Source of the DNA: Rs1 sp000416275
GTDB taxonomy: Bacteria; Pseudomonadota; Gammaproteobacteria; Pseudomonadales; Balneatricaceae
Assembly: GCA_965243635.1 (NCBI GenBank)
Contig: OZ251574.1
Coordinates: 868,001 to 932,000, forward strand
DNA length: 64,000 nt
Reading direction: 5' to 3'
Below the pieces are notes generated by a model. That model had not been told where the DNA came from. It saw only the letters and a list, made by a program, of their open reading frames with translations, and ran no database searches. This document shows, one piece after another, positions 24,407-32,421 of this stretch. The position numbers and the translations under genes are program-made. The stretch's first letter is position 1. Each line of letters starts with the position of its first letter.

Positions 24407-25147
24407 ATGAAATACCAACTAAACCCGCAGTTTTCGTCTCTAATAGACTTAGTAAAAGATATTCAATCAATCTTTGAAAACAGCGATATTGTACTGCAGG
24501 ATGCGCGTAATAAAATCAAAAAAATCAGCTATAACAATACTGATTATGTGGTTAAGTCCTTCAAAAAGCCCAATTTAGCTAAGCAAATACTCTACACATA
24601 CTGTCGTGAATCCAAGGCGCAACGCTCTTATCGATACTCTTTGAAAATAGCTGAGCATGTTCCGCAAGCGGTTGCTTTCGTGGAGTTTTACGATAATGGT
24701 TTGCTCAGTGGTAGTTATTTTATTAGCGAAATGTTTGACTATGACCTGACGATTAGGGAGCCCTTGGTCGATCTGCTGTATGCCGATAGAAATTTGATTT
24801 TCAAAGCCTTTGCGCAATTTAGTCTAGAGTTACATCAACGGGGTATTTTACACAATGACTACTCACCCGGTAATATTTTGATTAAGAAGATTGCAGGGCA
24901 ATTGGTCTTTAAAATTATCGATGTCAACCGGATGAAATTCGAGCCCCTTTCCACGCGCCAAAGAATGGCTAATTTTTCGATGCTTTGGGCCAGTGATGAT
25001 GACCTAGATACTATTGTCACTGAATATGCCGAGCGGGCGCATTTAGATAAAGCGCAATGCTTGAGCTTGGCCCGCACCTATAACCAGGGCAATAAACGGA
25101 TCAAAAATTTCAAAAAACGACTGAAAGGTCGCCCCGTGTCGGATTGA
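24407..25147 (+). CDS. Kdo/heptose kinase-like (InaA/RfaP family) protein
   Basis: A 246-residue eukaryotic-type kinase fold. The ATP-anchoring Lys is in YVVKSFKKPN. The catalytic loop is GILHNDYSPGNIL (HxDxxxxN), and the metal-binding Asp is in KIIDVNRMKF in place of DFG. This pattern is typical of the small lipopolysaccharide core kinases (KdkA, InaA, WaaP) that phosphorylate Kdo or heptose at the inner membrane. ATG at 24407 is preferred; GTG at 24380 would add nine residues but lacks a spaced ribosome site. It ends nine bases before the next gene. Confidence 0.75.
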   Translation: MKYQLNPQFSSLIDLVKDIQSIFENSDIVLQDARNKIKKISYNNTDYVVKSFKKPNLAKQILYTYCRESKAQRSYRYSLKIAEHVPQAVAFVEFYDNGLLSGSYFISEMFDYDLTIREPLVDLLYADRNLIFKAFAQFSLELHQRGILHNDYSPGNILIKKIAGQLVFKIIDVNRMKFEPLSTRQRMANFSMLWASDDDLDTIVTEYAERAHLDKAQCLSLARTYNQGNKRIKNFKKRLKGRPVSD

Positions 25148-25156
25148 TTGACGCTG

Positions 25157-26404
25157 ATGAAAAATAGATTTATCTGGGATGAACATTCCGACCAGCCCTA
25201 TCCAATTGGCGATAGGCAATATAAAAAACGGATGAAAAAAAAGTACTTAGCTGATTATTTACGCTTATTCTTCGTTAATATATTGCTCTTTCCGATCACT
25301 TTGCTGTACAGTTTTTTTGCTCGTCCCCGAGCGAAAAACAACACCGATAACTTCTTTGCGCTCTGTGTTAATTTAAACAAAGGAGAGGATCAGGTTGAGC
25401 TAGTGAGAGAGTTGAATTGTCATAACATTCAAGTGCGAGTGCCTTTGTCCGATCTGGATCAACTCGATCAATATGTTGAGTTTGTGGCTAAATTTAAGAG
25501 CTGCCATGTTTTGATTAATATCTTGCAAGACCGGGCCCATATCGAAGATAAAGCTTTATTAGCAAGTAGTATCCATAAAATATTTTGCGCTTTTTCAGGG
25601 GTCGCCAGCAACTTTCAAATAGGCAATGCGATCAATCGCACTAAGTGGGGCTTTTTTTCAGTCGATGAGTACTTAAAATTTTATCAAGTAGTACAAAAAA
25701 TTCGCGATCGAGAGTTTGCCAATTATCTTTTAGTTGGGCCATCAGTGATAGATTATGAGTATCATTTTACGATACGGGCGCTGTTTAATGGCTATCGATT
25801 AAAATATGATAAATTGGCTGCGCTGTTGTACGTCGATCGACGTGGCGCCCCTGAAAACACTCAAACAGCGATCTTTGATACCCGCCGAAAAATAGACTTC
25901 TTATATGCGATTGCGGTTCTGAGTCGTAAAACCAGTAGCAAGATCTTGCTGACCGAAGCGAATTGGCCGCTATCCAATACCGCACCTTGGGCGCCAACCA
26001 GTGCAACGGAATGTGTTGGCGAAGAAGACTATGCCAACTATTTACTCAGGTATTATTTGTTGGCACTGGCCAGTCAAAAAGTTGAAAGTGTCTATTGGCA
26101 CCAACTGCTTGCCCCCGGTTATGGCTTGGTTGATCACCGAGATGGGCTGCGTAAAAGAAGTGCTTTTTTCGTCTACAAAGAGATGTTAATGCGGCTGCAA
26201 GGGGCGGTTTTTGAACGTTATATTAAAGAGGGGAACGTGCATAGCGTCGCTTTATCCAAAGATGGCAAAGCGCTCAAAGTAGTGTGGCTTAGCGCGGGGG
26301 AGAAACAGCGCTATTTAACGACAGGTCAGGTATTTGACAAGTTGGGTCAGACGGTGAGTGAAGATGTCTATATTAGTGCCAGCCCTCTCTATATTGTCGG
26401 CTGA
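25157..26404 (+). CDS. Glycoside-hydrolase-like TIM-barrel protein
   Basis: A 415-residue protein. A basic N-terminus with a membrane segment (residues 32-50, LRLFFVNILLFPITLLYSFF) is followed by a barrel-like domain. One candidate catalytic Glu sits at the end of a strand, KILLTEANWPLSN, and a substrate-like aromatic region reads VYWHQLLAPGYGLVD, a layout seen in clan GH-A glycosidases. It may be membrane-tethered on the cytoplasmic side. ATG at 25157; TTG at 25148 is an alternative. As third gene after the methyltransferase and kinase it fits glycan trimming, but this is inference. Confidence 0.6.
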   Translation: MKNRFIWDEHSDQPYPIGDRQYKKRMKKKYLADYLRLFFVNILLFPITLLYSFFARPRAKNNTDNFFALCVNLNKGEDQVELVRELNCHNIQVRVPLSDLDQLDQYVEFVAKFKSCHVLINILQDRAHIEDKALLASSIHKIFCAFSGVASNFQIGNAINRTKWGFFSVDEYLKFYQVVQKIRDREFANYLLVGPSVIDYEYHFTIRALFNGYRLKYDKLAALLYVDRRGAPENTQTAIFDTRRKIDFLYAIAVLSRKTSSKILLTEANWPLSNTAPWAPTSATECVGEEDYANYLLRYYLLALASQKVESVYWHQLLAPGYGLVDHRDGLRKRSAFFVYKEMLMRLQGAVFERYIKEGNVHSVALSKDGKALKVVWLSAGEKQRYLTTGQVFDKLGQTVSEDVYISASPLYIVG

Positions 26405-26648
26405 GAGCCGCTGCCAAGTAAGTCCTTAAATTTTTCTGATTGACCATCATACTCCGCTCAACTTGGCGACTATCTAACAAAGTATTTAATTTCAACAAGT
26501 TAAGAAGTTGTAATATGTTACTATGATTTAATAATGGTTTAGATTATCGCCAAGTCAGATATTTGTAAATTTTTTTACTTTAGGCCAGTCTGTGAAGACG
26601 CAGTGCTAATCAGCTAGTGTTTTGTTTTTCCTCTGTGCAGCGCAGCGC

Positions 26649-26710
26649 CTCTGTGCCCTCTGTGGTGAAAAAATCTTTAAAGGATTGGTTTTACCACAGA
26701 GGGCACAGAG
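26649..26710. repeat. Long perfect inverted repeat
   Basis: CTCTGTGCCCTCTGTGGT (26649-26666) and its exact complement (26693-26710) are separated by 26 bases. An outer CTCTGTGC/GCACAGAG pair (26631-26638 and 26712-26719) extends it. It lies between two convergent genes, so it may terminate both. The CACAGAG-rich sequence looks like a mobile palindromic repeat. The flanking 26405-26807 has no gene. Confidence 0.85.
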
Positions 26711-26807
26711 AGCACAGAGAAGAGATTAAAGGCATCTTTTGCTTTGGCGGAGACACAGGGCTAATCAGATAAATTTTTGAAATCCTTGATTATTAGTTTG
26801 CTGCACG

Positions 26808-27752
26808 CTAAAGGGCGTGTGCCTTGTTCAGAGGCGTTTTAACATGTCTTAGTTTGAACTGGCTAGGGCTCATGCCGTAACAGGCTTTAAAGCTTCTGCT
26901 GAAGTGGCTGGTGTTGGCGTAGCCGGTCGCGAAACAAGTATCGGTAATATTAGCGTCATTTCTGAGCATTTGCGCGGCGTGTTTAAGTCTTGATTGATAG
27001 AGAAAGTCTTGCGGGGTGCAGCCGAGAGTTTGTTTGAATTGAGCAAAAAATTTAGTTCTACTCATACATGCCAGTTTACACAACTGATCGATATTAATAT
27101 TGTGTTCGAAGTTTTTCTGAATGTGGGAGATCGCCGCATTAATTCCATTGTGGTCCGGTAAGTGGCGGCTGTGGGCAATAATAAATTCTCTGGTTTTATG
27201 TCTAAGCAGCCTGATGATCAGTTCGCTGACCGCAAGATCGATCATTAAACTTCGATCTTGGTGGTTCTCGGTAAAAATGTGCACGATACGGTTTAGCAAA
27301 GCTTGAGTTTGGGCGTTGTGGTGAGTGTGGACTAATTCCTCACTGTCTTGCCAGTCTCGGTCGTAGTTCAGTAAAGGGGCGTCGGCATTTAAGCTAGCTA
27401 CAATTTGTTTTACTCTGTCCTCGCCTATTTCAATCGCCAAGCAGGTGGTCGGCTGCTCGATGCAGGCAACCGGAAAGTCGATTTCAACGGGGCTGTTAGC
27501 CGCCATCACAAAAGATTCGTGAGGTAGAAATTCGCATTCAAAATCGTCGCTGTCGGCATGCATTACTTTTTTGCCGCTAACCATCCCGCAAAACATCAGT
27601 TGATCAGAGACCAAACTGATCCTCGATGCCTGCTCAAACGTATCGTAAATACTCAGCTCTGAGTCGGCGGCGGCAAAGGATATTTTATTTTCAACTAGCA
27701 CTAGCGGGGTTTTTCGCTGTTGTTCAAGCATCTCCTTAATCATAAAATTCAT
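26808..27752 (-). CDS. AraC-family transcription regulator
   Basis: A 314-residue regulator. An N-terminal AraC_N-type ligand-binding half (about 15-190) is followed by a C-terminal double helix-turn-helix: NINIDQLCKLACMSRTKFFAQF and TCFATGYANTSHFSRSFKACYG are the two recognition units, and GMSPSQFKLRH the ending. ATG at 27752 was chosen; TTG at 27767 would add five residues, and neither has a strong ribosome site. It is divergent from the aldehyde dehydrogenase gene with a 122-base shared promoter region, so it most likely controls aldB. Confidence 0.88.
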   Translation of the reverse strand: MNFMIKEMLEQQRKTPLVLVENKISFAAADSELSIYDTFEQASRISLVSDQLMFCGMVSGKKVMHADSDDFECEFLPHESFVMAANSPVEIDFPVACIEQPTTCLAIEIGEDRVKQIVASLNADAPLLNYDRDWQDSEELVHTHHNAQTQALLNRIVHIFTENHQDRSLMIDLAVSELIIRLLRHKTREFIIAHSRHLPDHNGINAAISHIQKNFEHNINIDQLCKLACMSRTKFFAQFKQTLGCTPQDFLYQSRLKHAAQMLRNDANITDTCFATGYANTSHFSRSFKACYGMSPSQFKLRHVKTPLNKAHAL

Positions 27753-27874
27753 CCATGTATAAGCCAAGTTTTTGAACTGGCAGACAAGCTTTATGAATTA
27801 CCAGTACAGCTGTTTTTTATTGTTAGTCCTAAGATAGTACAGAAGACAACAAAAATAACTAGAGGTATTTATCG

Positions 27875-29392
27875 ATGATATATGCAAATCCAGGCTCTGC
27901 AGCGTCCAGTGTTAAATTTAAAAGCCACTATGATAACTATATTAACGGTCAGTGGGTTGCTCCCGTTGCCGGTAAATATTTTACCAATACCACCCCGGTG
28001 ACCGGCGAGGCCATTTGTCAGGTTGCCCGCTCCGATGCTCAAGATATCGAATTGGCGCTGGATGCAGCGCATGCAGCTAAAGACAGCTGGGCTAAAACCT
28101 CAGTGACTGAACGCTCCAATATTTTACTTAAAATAGCTGACAGAATTGAAGCTAATATAGAGCTGTTAGCCCTGGCAGAGACTTGGGATAACGGTAAGTG
28201 TATACGCGAAACGATGGCGGCTGATCTGCCGCTCTCAGTAGATCACTTTAGATACTTTGCCGGCTGTATTCGCGCTCAGGAAGGCTCGATCGGTGAAATA
28301 GATAACAACACTGTCGCCTATCACTTTCACGAGCCTCTGGGAGTCGTGGGGCAGATCATTCCCTGGAATTTCCCGCTGCTGATGGCTGCTTGGAAAATAC
28401 CGCCAGCACTGGCGACCGGCAATTGCATTGTTTTAAAGCCCGCCGAGCAGACGCCGCTCTCGATTTTGATTTTAATGGAACTGATTGGCGACCTGCTCCC
28501 CGCTGGAGTGCTTAACATCGTCAACGGCTACGGCGCAGAAGCGGGGCAGGCGTTGGCTACTTCAAAGCGTATCGATAAACTGGCTTTTACGGGCTCCAGC
28601 CCAGTGGGCAAACATATACTCAAGTGTGCCGCAGACAGCTTAATTCCATCTACGGTTGAGTTGGGCGGTAAGTCACCGAATATATTCTTTGCCGATGTTA
28701 TGGATCAAGAAGATGAGTTTATTGATAAATGCTTAGAAGGTGCTGCGCTGGCTTTCTTTAATCAAGGTGAGGTTTGCACTTGCCCATCTCGTCTGCTGGT
28801 TCAGGAGTCTATTGCAGACGAGTTTATCGAGCGGCTAATTGCCCGTACCAAGGGGATTAAGCAGGGGAACCCGCTAGATACGGATAGCCAAGTTGGAGCG
28901 CAAGTCTCCAAAGAGCAATTTGATAAAATATTAGCCTATATTGAAATAGGCAAAGCCGAGGGTGCAGCACTGCTTACTGGAGGGGGAATCGGCAAAGTTG
29001 CAGGCTTGGATGCAGGGTTTTATGTGCAGCCCACACTGTTAAAAGGCACCAATGATATGCGGATATTCCAAGAGGAAATTTTTGGGCCGGTAATCAGCGT
29101 CACTACCTTTAAAGACGAAGCTGAGGCACTGGCGATTGCCAATGATACCAGTTTTGGCCTAGGCGCCGGACTGTGGACCAGGGATATGAATTTGTGCTAT
29201 CGAATGGGGCGTGCCATTAAAGCGGGGAGAGTGTGGACCAATTGTTACCACTTGTATCCTGCGCACGCTGCTTTTGGTGGCTATAAAGAGTCAGGTATCG
29301 GTCGTGAAAATCATAAAATGATGTTGGATCACTACCAGCAAACTAAAAATATGCTGGTCAGCTATGACATCAATCCGCTGGGATTCTTCTGA
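27875..29392 (+). CDS. aldB: NAD(P)-dependent aldehyde dehydrogenase, AldB/ExaC type
   Basis: A 505-residue cytoplasmic enzyme that oxidises acetaldehyde or similar aldehydes to the acid. It has the NAD site FTGSSPVGKHI, catalytic Glu in TVELGGKSPNI, and catalytic Cys in FNQGEVCTCPSR. The AldB/ExaC-specific segment DHFRYFAGCIRAQEG is present and the C-terminus HYQQTKNMLVSYDINPLGFF matches E. coli AldB. The start has ACTAGAGG upstream. In pseudomonads the homologue works in ethanol oxidation; no alcohol dehydrogenase is seen here. Confidence 0.9.
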   Translation: MIYANPGSAASSVKFKSHYDNYINGQWVAPVAGKYFTNTTPVTGEAICQVARSDAQDIELALDAAHAAKDSWAKTSVTERSNILLKIADRIEANIELLALAETWDNGKCIRETMAADLPLSVDHFRYFAGCIRAQEGSIGEIDNNTVAYHFHEPLGVVGQIIPWNFPLLMAAWKIPPALATGNCIVLKPAEQTPLSILILMELIGDLLPAGVLNIVNGYGAEAGQALATSKRIDKLAFTGSSPVGKHILKCAADSLIPSTVELGGKSPNIFFADVMDQEDEFIDKCLEGAALAFFNQGEVCTCPSRLLVQESIADEFIERLIARTKGIKQGNPLDTDSQVGAQVSKEQFDKILAYIEIGKAEGAALLTGGGIGKVAGLDAGFYVQPTLLKGTNDMRIFQEEIFGPVISVTTFKDEAEALAIANDTSFGLGAGLWTRDMNLCYRMGRAIKAGRVWTNCYHLYPAHAAFGGYKESGIGRENHKMMLDHYQQTKNMLVSYDINPLGFF

Positions 29393-29404
29393 TTTAGGCC
29401 AATA

Positions 29405-29455
29405 GTTTAATCCGTGGCTTGAAAGTGGATGCAGAGTGTAAAATATTGATTTTGC
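29405..29455 (-). repeat. MITE-like repeat, one-end fragment
   Basis: This stretch aligns to the end that reads AATCCGTGACTTCAAAGTG followed by ACAGAGTGTAAAATATTG in intact copies. The other end is absent. It lies just after the aldB stop codon. Confidence 0.65.
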
Positions 29456-29484
29456 ATCATGCATCCGCTAAATAAAGGCATCAT

Positions 29485-29536
29485 GCTTATAGCTTATAGC
29501 TTATAGCTTATAGCTTATAGCTTATAGCTTATAGCT
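29485..29536. repeat. Tandem 7-bp repeat (GCTTATA)n
   Basis: About 7.4 uninterrupted copies of GCTTATA end four bases before the fimX stop codon (29540 on the minus strand). Perfect short arrays like this change length readily. It is just outside the coding region on present coordinates. Confidence 0.92.
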
Positions 29537-29539
29537 CGA

Positions 29540-31660
29540 TTACTGGTCAAAGTCATAGTGCATCTCTTCCTCTGGTGCTTGCAGGTAATGCCCTTGAATA
29601 ATGCTGACTCCTGATTTCCATAAAAGTCTCATTACTTTAGGGGTTTCTACCTGCGGTGCTATGGTCACTTTTCCGAGGTTTTTTAAATGACTCAATAAAG
29701 ATTTAAAGCGTAAATCTGAGGCTGGCTCTTCTGTTAATTCTCGAATATAACTACCATCAAATTTAACATAATCAGGGTCGAGAGTTTGAAGAATGCTCTG
29801 TGAGTTGTTGGTGCTGCCGTAGTGTTTAAGGCAGACTAAGCAATTTAATTGACGTAGGCCATCTACAAAATATTTGGCTTTTGCTAGCTTGTTGGCAGAT
29901 TCAAGTTCACTAATTTGTATGACAATGTGGTCGGCCTGAATTCTACTTTTTCTCAAGGATTCTGCTATCCATAATAACAGCGCTTCCCTTTCCCAGACTG
30001 TGTCCGTAACACTAATAAATAGCTTGGGCTGTTTATTATTATCAAGTTCGTGTCTAAATTGATTGATGCTTTGAGCAATAACCCATCTATCCATCTCCTC
30101 GTTTAAATTGGCGTGGCTGAAACTGGATAAAAAGTTGGCAGGTAGAATGTTCTCATTGTTGGTACCAATCATACGTAACAGTACTTCGTAGTGTTGCTGC
30201 TCGCTGGCAAAAACTAAAGGTACCAAAGGTTGAAACAATAAGCGTAGTTTTCCCTGCGCTATAGCTTCTCGAACTTGAACGATTGATTGTTGTTGATGTG
30301 AGCTTGTAGCAGTGGACTTTTTCGGATGGTACCAAACTACTTTGGCTGGGTTTTCGGATGAATTTTCAGACTGTACAATAGCGCGTTGTGCTCGCTCTAT
30401 TAATTGTTGAGCGGATGGTGCAGTGTCTGTCAGGGTGACTATAGCGATCACATTTTCAGTCTGCAATTTTTCTTGTTTATAGATAGTTACATGACTATTG
30501 AGCCTAGCTTGTAACTTATAAGCTAGTTTCTCAGTTTTTTTACTATTAGGATCTAAATAAATAACTGCAAAAATATTATCGTTGAGCCTTGCTATCAGGT
30601 GTGATTTACTAAATTCTTCATTGAGGATGTCAGCGATATCCCGAGCAATAGTTATAAATGCCTCGTTTCCTAAATGACTGCGAATATTTTTTAAATTAAG
30701 CACGTCTATATACAATAAATGGCAATTATTTCCGCCGCGATGGGCAAGTTTTACATTACTTTCCAGTGCCTCGGTAAAGAAATCTATACTGTAGAGTCCG
30801 GTGATAGCATCTAATTCAGAAAATTTATGTTCTGTATGTAGATTTCTGGTGTTATCGACAATGATTTCAATACAGTCTTTCTGTTGGTAGTGAACTTGTT
30901 GAATTTCTAAGTGAGCCGTAAAGTTGCTATTGTCAGCACGTTTAGCTAGTACTTGGTATGGCTGCATGTTTTGGCCGCTATCGATAAAGCCAGCAAGTAA
31001 TTTGCTAAAGCCAGACCTTTCTTGAGAGGCTACCAAGTTGAGAATGGGCTTGTGCAATAAATTATTATGCACTTGAAAACCAAACAAATTGCAGAAAGCA
31101 TCATTGAGATAAATTATTTTCTGGTTGTGAATAATGGCAATCGCCAGTGCAGAGTGATCCATCAGCATTTTGCAGCGCTTATGAGAGTCAGACAATTGCA
31201 ACTGCAATAACCTAGCCGATCGTCGGCTCTGTAAATAGCTGTATTCACGTTGAATGAATAAAAGCAGTAATGGGTAGTCATCTCTTGGTATAACAGCTTG
31301 GATATTGTTTAAAAGACCTTCAGTGATGTTTGCTTTATCTGGCTGTTCTCTGAGTTGTAGCACCGGGATATCTTTTTCTAATTCTGCTAGCGTTCTAGCC
31401 ATTAAATAGGGGTCAAAGGCGCTCTTTTGTGGCTGACAAATAATTAAGTCCCAAGAGCGCTCTGAAAATGCCTCTAATAATTGATCGATGCTGTCGATAT
31501 TTTTGCCTCTAGGGGCAAATTGGTTATCGCGTAAGAAAGAAATAATATTACTGGTTTCTGTGCTGCAAAACTCAATAAAAATAATATAAATATTTTGCCT
31601 GGCTATACCGAACTTTAAGTGTTGTGTTGACGCAATTTTATTTGAAGGTGACGCGTTCAT
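29540..31660 (-). CDS. fimX: FimX-type c-di-GMP receptor (REC-like, PAS, degenerate GGDEF and EAL)
   Basis: A 706-residue protein with the FimX layout: an N-terminal response-regulator-like domain (1-135), PAS (about 165-285), GGDEF fold (about 290-440) and EAL fold (about 460-700). The GGDEF motif is replaced by LNDNIF and EAL by EVL (HYEVLLRM), the same substitutions as in Pseudomonas FimX, so it should bind c-di-GMP without making or degrading it. Length is close to P. aeruginosa FimX (691). In that species FimX controls type IV pilus assembly at the cell pole; no pilus gene lies in this window. It is transcribed alone. Confidence 0.8.
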   Translation of the reverse strand: MNASPSNKIASTQHLKFGIARQNIYIIFIEFCSTETSNIISFLRDNQFAPRGKNIDSIDQLLEAFSERSWDLIICQPQKSAFDPYLMARTLAELEKDIPVLQLREQPDKANITEGLLNNIQAVIPRDDYPLLLLFIQREYSYLQSRRSARLLQLQLSDSHKRCKMLMDHSALAIAIIHNQKIIYLNDAFCNLFGFQVHNNLLHKPILNLVASQERSGFSKLLAGFIDSGQNMQPYQVLAKRADNSNFTAHLEIQQVHYQQKDCIEIIVDNTRNLHTEHKFSELDAITGLYSIDFFTEALESNVKLAHRGGNNCHLLYIDVLNLKNIRSHLGNEAFITIARDIADILNEEFSKSHLIARLNDNIFAVIYLDPNSKKTEKLAYKLQARLNSHVTIYKQEKLQTENVIAIVTLTDTAPSAQQLIERAQRAIVQSENSSENPAKVVWYHPKKSTATSSHQQQSIVQVREAIAQGKLRLLFQPLVPLVFASEQQHYEVLLRMIGTNNENILPANFLSSFSHANLNEEMDRWVIAQSINQFRHELDNNKQPKLFISVTDTVWEREALLLWIAESLRKSRIQADHIVIQISELESANKLAKAKYFVDGLRQLNCLVCLKHYGSTNNSQSILQTLDPDYVKFDGSYIRELTEEPASDLRFKSLLSHLKNLGKVTIAPQVETPKVMRLLWKSGVSIIQGHYLQAPEEEMHYDFDQ

Positions 31661-31864
31661 CTTTGTCTCTACTCCTGTAAAGAACAGTTCAGGGCTCGCT
31701 GTTGAAGAATAAGTTAGTGAAAAGTATAGACGCTAGTCTAAGCTATTCCAGTGGAGGGATATATATTTATATGGGTAGATAGTTGCACAACTGGAGGATA
31801 ACATAAAAGCTGGGCAAGTTTTAATTTAGGTGGGCTTTTAATGGCTGAAAAGGATGTTTAAAAT

Positions 31865-31939
31865 TGGCTGGGGTAGAAGGATTCGAACCTACGAATGACG
31901 AGATCAAAACCCGTTGCCTTACCACTTGGCGATACCCCA
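31865..31939 (-). tRNA. tRNA-Gln (TTG), copy 1
   Basis: A 75-base cloverleaf including encoded CCA. The acceptor stem is TGGGGTA/TACCCCA, the anticodon is TTG in GGTTTTGATC, the TPsiC arm is GGTTCGAATCC, and the discriminator base is G73, the usual choice for glutaminyl-tRNA synthetase. Confidence 0.95.
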
Positions 31940-31950
31940 GTAACAATTTT

Positions 31951-32027
31951 TGGTGGCAATGGCGGGACTCGAACCTGCGACCCTCGCATTATGAATGCGA
32001 TGCTCTAACCAGCTGAGCTACATTGCC
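31951..32027 (-). tRNA. tRNA-Met (CAT), elongator, copy 1
   Basis: A 77-base cloverleaf with encoded CCA. The acceptor is GGCAATG/CATTGCC, the anticodon loop is TTCATAA, and the D arm is AGCTCAGCTGGTTAGAGC. The first pair G1-C72 marks an elongator, not an initiator. Confidence 0.95.
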
Positions 32028-32085
32028 ATTGCTCCATGACAAATTTTTTAATGTTTATAACAGGTAGTTATAAGTATTAAAAAAT

Positions 32086-32160
32086 TGGTTGGGGTAGAAG
32101 GATTCGAACCTACGAATGACGAGATCAAAACCCGTTGCCTTACCACTTGGCGATACCCCA
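32086..32160 (-). tRNA. tRNA-Gln (TTG), copy 2, with A73
   Basis: Identical to copy 1 through the cloverleaf, but the discriminator base is A instead of G (the 3' end reads CCCCAACCA rather than CCCCAGCCA). G73 is an identity element for E. coli GlnRS, so charging of this copy may be weaker. Confidence 0.93.
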
Positions 32161-32172
32161 ACTACAAATGAA

Positions 32173-32249
32173 TGGTGGCAATGGCGGGACTCGAACCTGC
32201 GACCCTCGCATTATGAATGCGATGCTCTAACCAGCTGAGCTACATTGCC
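32173..32249 (-). tRNA. tRNA-Met (CAT), elongator, copy 2
   Basis: Same sequence as copy 1. With the Gln copies it forms a Met-Gln-Met-Gln cluster read leftward, evidently a tandem duplication of a Met-Gln unit, probably one transcript. Confidence 0.95.
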
Positions 32250-32421
32250 TCTTCATTTGAGGCGCGAATTATTCTCTGTTTTGGGTTTTGTGTCAACACC
32301 AAAAACTTAAAAAAACTAGAATAATTGCGCTTTTTACTAAAAATAATTTATCTTGTACAAAATATCGGCAAAACTCTAATCAGCTTTGCAAATAATGATT
32401 TAAAAAGGTGATGGGTGGAAT

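Noticed and set aside
26405..26807. CRISPR-like repeats in the CACAGAG-rich region
   Set aside because: The arms are inverted, not direct, and there is only one pair with no regular spacers.
27753..27874. Sigma-54 promoter upstream of aldB
   Set aside because: TGGCAGACAAGCTTT has the -24-like half but lacks the TTGC -12 element.
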